Origin: an uncultured Myxococcales bacterium
GTDB lineage: Bacteria; Myxococcota_A; Bradymonadia; UBA7976; VGTA01
Length of the DNA: 36,758 nucleotides
Assembly (NCBI GenBank): GCA_937146725.1
Contig: CAKZRU010000178.1
Coordinates: 1 to 36,758 of the forward strand
Reading direction: 5' to 3'
The notes under the pieces were generated by a model. It did no database searches. It was not told where the DNA came from and saw nothing but the letters and a program-made list of their open reading frames with translations. Both the position numbers and the translations under genes were made by a program. This document shows, piece after piece, positions 32,110 to 36,758 of this stretch; positions within the stretch are counted from its first letter, which is position 1; each line of letters opens with the position of its first letter.

Positions 32110-33048
32110 ATGATGTTACATACCCGCAAACATAAAACCATGAGTCCAGCCAAGAGCATCAAGCAGATGACTTTGACCTTGATCGCTTTTGGCATGACCT
32201 TAAATGCATGTGGTGACAGCAACACAGATGAGCTCACTCAGACCGAGGCTTTGATTGAAGTTACTGCAATGTCTATCGAAGAAGCTGATATGGAGATTAT
32301 CGGCAGTGAAGCAGAAGTGGATGTGGAATTAACTTGTACTCTTGAGCGCATTGAAGAACGTGGACGAGCGCGTCATGAGGAAAGACGAGCAGAGGAGCGT
32401 GGAGAGCGTGGAGAACATGGAGAACGTGGAGAACGTGGAGAGCGTGGAGAGCGTGGAGAGCGTGGAGAGCGTGGAGAGCGTGGAGAGCGTGGACATAGAG
32501 CACCTGAGTTTGACATGGTGATGAGTGCCTATGATGTAGATGGAGATGGTGACCTTAATGAAGAAGAACAAGCCAGTTTTCATGCGGACTTGATTGCGGG
32601 TTGTGAAGCTCGTCATACTGCTTTGGTTGAGGAGTTTGATGCTGATGGAAATGGCGAACTAAGCGATGAAGAACTCGCTTTTGCACAAGAGATGCTCAGT
32701 GAACGTCGGGAGGCACATCGGGCCGAGCGAGAGGCTGAACGTGAAGCTCGAGAGGCTGAATTATTGGCCGAGTTTGATACGGATGGTGATGGTGAGTTAA
32801 GCCATGAAGAACGTCATGAAGCCCATGAGGCAATGCATGAAGCCCGTGATGAGATGCATGCGTCTCGTGAAGCCGAAATAATCGCCGAGTTCGATACTGA
32901 TAGTGATGGAGAACTCAATGATGAGGAAGCAGCTCAAATGGCACAGGTGATTAGAGAGCGCATTCAAAACGGCGAGCGTCCTTTACCAGAGCCAAGTAGT
33001 GAAGATGATAATGCAGAGGAAGAGACTGAAGAAGAGATCATCGAGTAA
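32110..33048 (+). CDS. EF-hand lipoprotein with collagen-like Gly-Glu-Arg tract
   Basis: The 312-residue protein has ATG 32110 (or 32113) preceded by AAAAGGAG. A lipoprotein signal follows: basic n-region, MTLTLIAFGMT, lipobox LNAC with Cys35. After an acidic region comes a run of Gly-Glu-Arg triplets (residues 98-127 and flanks). Four EF-hand loops then follow: YDVDGDGDLNEEE, FDADGNGELSDEE, FDTDGDGELSHEE and FDTDSDGELNDEE. All carry Asp/Asn at positions 1, 3 and 5 and Glu at 12, except that the third position of the last loop is followed by Ser. The loops are separated by Glu/Arg/His-rich helices. The protein should be a surface or periplasmic Ca2+-binding lipoprotein. GER triplets can form collagen-like helices only with proline support, which is absent, so a charged coil or alpha-helix is likelier. 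It is upstream of the zinc-ribbon and peptidase genes. Confidence 0.88.
   Translation: MMLHTRKHKTMSPAKSIKQMTLTLIAFGMTLNACGDSNTDELTQTEALIEVTAMSIEEADMEIIGSEAEVDVELTCTLERIEERGRARHEERRAEERGERGEHGERGERGERGERGERGERGERGERGHRAPEFDMVMSAYDVDGDGDLNEEEQASFHADLIAGCEARHTALVEEFDADGNGELSDEELAFAQEMLSERREAHRAEREAEREAREAELLAEFDTDGDGELSHEERHEAHEAMHEARDEMHASREAEIIAEFDTDSDGELNDEEAAQMAQVIRERIQNGERPLPEPSSEDDNAEEETEEEIIE
32401..32490 (+). repeat. 9-bp in-frame tandem repeat, ten copies (Gly-Glu-Arg)
   Basis: Ten units of the form GGAGAGCGT run from 32401 to 32490. The second unit ends CAT (His) and units 2-4 use GAA for Glu; the last six units are identical. This suggests recent expansion at the 3' side. The reverse strand is open across the array, but only because of the repeat. 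Confidence 0.95.
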
Positions 33049-33089
33049 TTTAATCTAACGAAGATCTTGATCGATACTAAGATGTTGTT

Positions 33090-33124
33090 CTAAGCTTAAG
33101 TCATTCACTATTGACCAAGCTTAG
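33090..33124 (+). promoter_or_regulatory. Hairpin covering the ribosome-binding site of the gene at 33134
   Basis: CTAAGCTT (33090-33097) pairs perfectly with AAGCTTAG (33117-33124) over a 19-base loop. The 3' arm overlaps the start of TTAGGAAA, the only Shine-Dalgarno-like sequence before ATG 33134. It could limit translation of the zinc-ribbon/lipobox protein. It may also attenuate read-through from the EF-hand gene, but there is no T-run. Confidence 0.4.
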
Positions 33125-33133
33125 GAAATAATT

Positions 33134-33757
33134 ATGAAAAAGCATACCATCTCAGTGTCTAGCCATGATCTTACTCGTTGTAGTCATTGCGCAAGGCATC
33201 AGCAAATTGACCGCACGCTTGATGATTCGGAATTATTGGCGCTTAGATGCCACTTTTGTCATGAAATACTGATTACAAGTACGCTAACAAGCGCTCCCAC
33301 AAACTCAGCTAAGTTTGGCCGAAGTTCCAAATTAGCGATTGGCTTGCTCAGTGCGAGTCTAAGCTTCACCGCCTGTGAAAAGTCTTCGGAGGATGGCTCA
33401 AATGGGGGAGAGCAAGTGCAAGCAGGAGAGATGGCAGGCGTTGATATTGTACCGGCCGGAGATGATTTAGCCCAACCGGAATACGGAGCGCCAGCCCCTA
33501 TTGAGGCTGGCACTGAAGCGGGTAGCATGGCGGGTGAGATGCCGGTTGAACTCGATATGTCACCCTCTCCCGACTTTGCCGAACCCATGTATGGTGGAAT
33601 TCCTGCCGGTGAAATGGCTGGAAGTGAAGCAGGCAGCACAGCCGGAAATGAAGCGGGTACAACTGCCGGAAACGAAGCTGGTGTAGAGATGGTACCGGCA
33701 GGTGACTTTATGCCCGCTCCTGAATATGGAGCGCCACCGGCAGGTAGTGAGGGTTAA
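33134..33757 (+). CDS. Zinc-ribbon / internal lipobox chimera with Ala-Gly-rich repeats
   Basis: The 207-residue protein begins with a zinc ribbon (C16-x2-C19 ... C39-x2-C42), followed by a basic patch (KFGRSSK) and a hydrophobic stretch ending in a lipobox-like SFTAC with Cys81. No start codon lies between the zinc ribbon and the hydrophobic segment, so both belong to one chain. The C-terminal 125 residues are Gly/Ala/Glu/Met/Pro-rich with degenerate AGEMAG, AGSEAG and AGNEAG units and three copies of a YGAP/YGGIP-type motif (PEYGAP, PMYGGIP, PEYGAP). The tail resembles the AGTEM lipoprotein of this window. If lipid-processed at Cys81, the zinc ribbon would be cut away; if not, the chain is a signal-anchored protein with a cytoplasmic zinc ribbon. 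The function is unknown. A peptidase gene follows 13 bp after. Confidence 0.75.
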   Translation: MKKHTISVSSHDLTRCSHCARHQQIDRTLDDSELLALRCHFCHEILITSTLTSAPTNSAKFGRSSKLAIGLLSASLSFTACEKSSEDGSNGGEQVQAGEMAGVDIVPAGDDLAQPEYGAPAPIEAGTEAGSMAGEMPVELDMSPSPDFAEPMYGGIPAGEMAGSEAGSTAGNEAGTTAGNEAGVEMVPAGDFMPAPEYGAPPAGSEG

Positions 33758-33770
33758 GTAAAAACAACTT

Positions 33771-34424
33771 ATGCTAAGTCGCTTACTTAATTTATTAAAA
33801 TGGCCTATTGGTCTTATTTCGGTTAGTCTGTTGCCGACGCTTTTAACTGAATTAATCCATTTGTTTGGACAGATTATCAGCCGGCCGTTGCCTTTATTCT
33901 CCTTTGCTTTTGGCCTTGTCGCATATTATGTTTTGGATCGAATGCTGTTTAGTAAGCGCTTTATGGGCTCCATGTTTTCCACCTTTGAGCATGAATTAAC
34001 CCATGCTATTTTTGCTTGGTTAAGCTTTCATCGGGTGCAAAACCTAAAAGTCACTTGGAACTCAGGTGGCATGATTCAAGTAGTGGGTGGACATAATTGG
34101 CTGATTGCCATTGCCCCCTATTGGTTCCCAACCATGTGCATACCTTTTATGCTAATGAGCTACTTGGGAAGCTTTGGAGGTGCTTGGTGGATCTCAAGTG
34201 CCTTTGGCGCTGCCTATTCGTATCATGTACTGTCCACATATCGTGAAACTCATCGAGAGCAAACCGACTTACAATACACCACATTTACATTTGCTTGGCT
34301 GTTCTTACCCACTGCCAACCTGTTAAGTGCAGGCTTTGTTCTCTCCTTTGCCCATAGTGGTTTAGGAGCCGCAGTGAGATTTTTGAGCCGAGTGATCGAA
34401 AACTATTCTATTCCGTTGCTTTAA
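33771..34424 (+). CDS. M50-like HELTH membrane metallopeptidase
   Basis: The 217-residue protein has five or six hydrophobic segments. The zinc motif His74-Glu-Leu-Thr-His78 (FEHELTHAIFAWL) lies at the end of the second segment, as in intramembrane or M50-type zinc peptidases. The rest (VVGGHNWLIAIAPYWFPTMC) could supply a third ligand but no NPDG motif is visible, so it is not classical RseP/SpoIVFB. It most resembles the small M50-like or DUF-type membrane peptidases. The gene starts 13 bp after the zinc-ribbon/lipobox gene, without a clear ribosome-binding site, so it is probably translationally coupled to it. The neighbour is a candidate substrate or partner, which is inference. It is convergent with the TonB-dependent receptor. 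Confidence 0.72.
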   Translation: MLSRLLNLLKWPIGLISVSLLPTLLTELIHLFGQIISRPLPLFSFAFGLVAYYVLDRMLFSKRFMGSMFSTFEHELTHAIFAWLSFHRVQNLKVTWNSGGMIQVVGGHNWLIAIAPYWFPTMCIPFMLMSYLGSFGGAWWISSAFGAAYSYHVLSTYRETHREQTDLQYTTFTFAWLFLPTANLLSAGFVLSFAHSGLGAAVRFLSRVIENYSIPLL

Positions 34425-34427
34425 AGC
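34418..34427. other. Palindrome GCTTTAAAGC between convergent stops
   Basis: A perfect 10-bp palindrome overlaps the end of the peptidase gene and the 4-bp gap before the stop of the TonB receptor gene. It is too short and lacks a T-run, so a terminator role is weakly supported. Confidence 0.25.
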
Positions 34428-34428
34428 C

Positions 34429-36758
34429 TTAAAGCTTAGCGCGAAAGCCAACTGTGGGCAGAACGTATCTAAAGAATTGGCCTGGGGCGACTTCTTCTGG
34501 GGTGATGAGTACGTTTTGAACGTCGATGTAGTAGTCGAGTAGCCAACTTTGCTTAACTGCTCGCTTGTCAATGCGGAAATCAAGGCGAACATAAGGCGCT
34601 TTACGGCCTTGATTAAAGCCATAGGTAGTCGTAGCTGGTGTACCGCTTTGGTATTGAAAGCGGAGCCCAATATCCCACTGGTTTTTTAAGGGAACACCGA
34701 TAACAGCATTCAAGATATGGGGCCGATCAAAGTCAAATAATACCCACTTGCCTTCTCGATAACGCTCACTACGAGATAAGGTATAACTTAACCAGCCATA
34801 AATTCCATTTTGACTTTGGCGACGCAGTAAAACTTCTAAACCATAGGCTCGGCCTTTTTGTGGAGAGAATAAGCGATCCTCGACTTCTTCGAGGATTGCA
34901 TCGGGATCGGCGGCTTCACCCGGTGCCAAAGTGGGAACGGCATTGATGCTTGAGGCATTAAGGCTTAAATCAAAAATCACCGGGTCCATGTCATTATAAT
35001 AGGCTTGAACATCTAAAGATAAGCCATGCGCAAAGCGAACTTCTGTACCAAGTGTACTTTGGGTAGCACTAAGTAAGCCGTATTCTAGGGCAAGTTGGTC
35101 CAGACCAGGAATAGGGAGTAAAAAGCGGGGGGGCTGATGATAACGACCAATACCACCCTTAAGCCATATTTCGCCGTTTAAGTCTTGTGCTTGGCTTTGT
35201 TTTTGCTCTTGATGTTGTTCATCCATACTTTGATCAGTATTTTGATTTTGTTGAGCAGCTCTCAGACGATAACGAAGCGTTAAGCGTGGATCAAAATTAA
35301 CTTGGGTCGCACTTTGATCATGTTGCCAATCCATTCGGATGCCTGGGTAAATCAGCCAATCTTGAGTTGGGGTCCAACGCGTGGCGGTATAGATGGCCAA
35401 CTGTGAAATATCACCAGGTTCAGTCAAGGTAATGCCGGACTGATCATTCGTGTTCTCCATGTCAGCCATATCAGTCATGTTTTCGGTAGTAGCGTCGGAG
35501 TTACTTGTATCAGTATTGGTCGCTTGTTCTAGGCTAGTAGAACGAAAAGATGAATCTATGCCTAATAGCCCAAGCCATTCTTGGTTAAATTGATAACTTA
35601 AGTCCGAACGAGGTGAAATATGCCATAAGGAGATTGCCCCATTATCAGTGCCAAACGAGGTGTTGTCTTGGCCAAAGGCGCTTTGGCTTTGAATTGAAAG
35701 CTTACCTGAACCATAGCGATGTTTTAAGTCCACTCGATGAAACTCATAGCGTAAACTTGTTTCAAGTGGTTCATCTTCGGCAGGACGAGTTTGAACTTCA
35801 TCCTTGGCTCCAAAGCTCGCGATTGTCCAACCATTTCGGGGCGTTCCATAATCTAAGCGGGTTTGGTAATCCCAATAAGCTAAGCTAAAGTCGTCAGAGG
35901 CTAGACTGATAAGAGCTCCAGGATAGCCAAGTCGGCCGGCTCCTGAGAATCGTAAGCCGGTATCGGCAATGGGCGTACGCACCATAAGTCCGCTTTGCAA
36001 AAGATTAAGATCCAAATCAATGAGCCGTTCATCCGCTAAGGCTGAGCGGGTTTCACCATCTACGATTCCACCGGTATATCCACCATAATGAGGTGGGAAG
36101 CCACCGGGGTAAAAATGAATCTCTTCGATAAACTCTGGATGGATGACCGAGGGCCCTCCTAATAAGTGAAATAGGAGTGGAACTCGGACTTTATCTAATA
36201 AAAAACCTGTACTACTTGGGCTAGAGCCACGCACGATGGGAATTGGTAGGATCGAAACCGGAGTGGTGACACCTGGTAGGGTTTGCACAACTCTAAACGG
36301 ATCGCCAAAAGTTCCTGGTATCTGTTTGATTTCTTTACCTTTTAAGCTGACTCTTGATACTTCGGTTCGCTGACGTTTACCAAGCACGACCACACTGTCG
36401 GGATCATAGCGTTTACGCTGAATCAGATAGCCCACTGTCAATTCTTGGCCTTCAAGTAAGGTTTCCGGATGTTTAAAGCCTTGATGTACGCTTGAAAACA
36501 CTTCCACTGTCACCTGACCATGAATACAGGGCAGTTCAAAATAGCCCTTTTCATCGCTTTGGGCACTAAAACTGAGGTCACCTTGCGAGACGACAACCGT
36601 AGCACCCAAGATGCGTTTTCGTGTGCCCTTTTCCTTAAGAATCCCTTTTAATAGAGCGCTATAGCTTGTACCGGTATCATCTTGGACCACTGCTCGAGGC
36701 GGCTCGAAATTTTGGGTAAAGGGCACGCGTACAGAAATGGCTTGGTTTCCTATTTTTG
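34429..36758 (-). CDS. TonB-dependent receptor with N-terminal carboxypeptidase-regulatory-like domain, 5' end outside the window
   Basis: The frame has no stop up to the right edge, so the true start lies outside; GTG 36726 is only an internal candidate. The edge residues NQAISVRVPFTQNFEPP look like the tail of a TonB C-terminal domain. A carboxypeptidase-regulatory beta domain follows (ALLKGILKEKGTRKRILGAT and VVVSQGDLSFSAQSDEKGYF). Next is a plug domain (GKEIKQIPGTFGDPFRVVQT and IVRGSSPSSTGFLLD, then PGGFPPHYGG). The remaining 500 residues form a beta-barrel ending in the outer-membrane type aromatic-rich FFRYVLPTVGFRAKL. Two extracellular loops hold low-complexity Asn/Thr/Gln-rich inserts (NTDTSNSDATTENMTDMADM, QQNQNTDQSMDEQHQEQKQS). 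It should take up an unknown substrate through the outer membrane; no substrate clue is nearby. Confidence 0.88.
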   Translation of the reverse strand, partial: KIGNQAISVRVPFTQNFEPPRAVVQDDTGTSYSALLKGILKEKGTRKRILGATVVVSQGDLSFSAQSDEKGYFELPCIHGQVTVEVFSSVHQGFKHPETLLEGQELTVGYLIQRKRYDPDSVVVLGKRQRTEVSRVSLKGKEIKQIPGTFGDPFRVVQTLPGVTTPVSILPIPIVRGSSPSSTGFLLDKVRVPLLFHLLGGPSVIHPEFIEEIHFYPGGFPPHYGGYTGGIVDGETRSALADERLIDLDLNLLQSGLMVRTPIADTGLRFSGAGRLGYPGALISLASDDFSLAYWDYQTRLDYGTPRNGWTIASFGAKDEVQTRPAEDEPLETSLRYEFHRVDLKHRYGSGKLSIQSQSAFGQDNTSFGTDNGAISLWHISPRSDLSYQFNQEWLGLLGIDSSFRSTSLEQATNTDTSNSDATTENMTDMADMENTNDQSGITLTEPGDISQLAIYTATRWTPTQDWLIYPGIRMDWQHDQSATQVNFDPRLTLRYRLRAAQQNQNTDQSMDEQHQEQKQSQAQDLNGEIWLKGGIGRYHQPPRFLLPIPGLDQLALEYGLLSATQSTLGTEVRFAHGLSLDVQAYYNDMDPVIFDLSLNASSINAVPTLAPGEAADPDAILEEVEDRLFSPQKGRAYGLEVLLRRQSQNGIYGWLSYTLSRSERYREGKWVLFDFDRPHILNAVIGVPLKNQWDIGLRFQYQSGTPATTTYGFNQGRKAPYVRLDFRIDKRAVKQSWLLDYYIDVQNVLITPEEVAPGQFFRYVLPTVGFRAKL

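Noticed and set aside
32297..32616. Reverse-strand frames made of Leu-His-Ala or Ser-Thr-Leu repeats
   Set aside because: They are reverse translations of the 9-bp GER repeat inside a well supported lipoprotein gene.
33259..33639. 126-codon reverse frame with Pro/Ala/Ile repeats
   Set aside because: It is the antisense of the Ala-Gly-rich lipoprotein tail; no ribosome-binding site.
1..36758. CRISPR arrays, tRNA or rRNA genes, insertion sequences, integrase
   Set aside because: None recognised on either strand; the repeats found are short tandem arrays without spacers.

Overview
The window looks like chromosome of a moderately A+T-rich, diderm, flagellate bacterium. It carries many lipoproteins with an L-x-A-C type lipobox, a TonB-dependent receptor, an MscS channel, FliD, a single-chain glycyl-tRNA synthetase and Ala-Gly-x-Glu-rich lipoprotein tracts. 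I infer a Myxococcota or Bradymonadales-like (former deltaproteobacterial) lineage. This rests on gene style only, since no rRNA marker is present.

Layout. (1) 1-5.6 kb is an accessory-looking block. It holds an unrecognised minus-strand gene cut by the left edge, a divergent gene for a zinc-ribbon protein with a caspase/CHAT-like His-Cys signature, a large helical TPR-like gene that appears split by a -1 frameshift at an A6 run and ends in an RNA-polymerase-alpha-CTD-like domain, and a small helical minus-strand gene. (2) 6.0-13.3 kb holds a Cys-rich lipoprotein with an AGTEM repeat tract, an MscS channel, an unusually long FliD and a miaA-glyS pair. (3) 13.5-18.4 kb reads rightward: a large lipoprotein, a DUF4397-like lipoprotein, a GMC oxidoreductase and a Tat-signal small partner subunit that overlaps it by 4 bp. 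(4) 18.5-23.8 kb holds an RRM protein with a structured leader, an outer-membrane-type lipoprotein, an alanine/glycine:cation symporter, a DUF4336-like protein and the rRNA methyltransferase RlmG. (5) 24.1-29.1 kb holds a histidine kinase followed by a ParB-like DNA-binding protein and, convergent to them, a 913-residue leucine-rich-repeat protein. (6) 29.4-36.7 kb holds a small unknown gene, a Trm11/TrmG10-like RNA methyltransferase, a PLP enzyme of the D-cysteine desulfhydrase/ACC deaminase group, an EF-hand lipoprotein with a Gly-Glu-Arg tract, a zinc-ribbon/lipobox chimera, an M50-like HELTH membrane peptidase and a TonB-dependent receptor that runs off the right edge.

Functional links I would defend: miaA and glyS form a translation operon. 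The GMC enzyme and Tat partner look like an exported dehydrogenase. The histidine kinase and ParB-like protein look like a signalling pair without a receiver protein. The EF-hand, zinc-ribbon and M50-like genes form a rightward envelope cluster. The caspase-like gene plus the TPR/alpha-CTD-like gene is the best candidate for an undescribed system, but that proposal is inference. Four genes carry in-frame short tandem repeats or their degenerate remains, a recurring trait here. No tRNA, rRNA, CRISPR array, transposase or integrase was seen.
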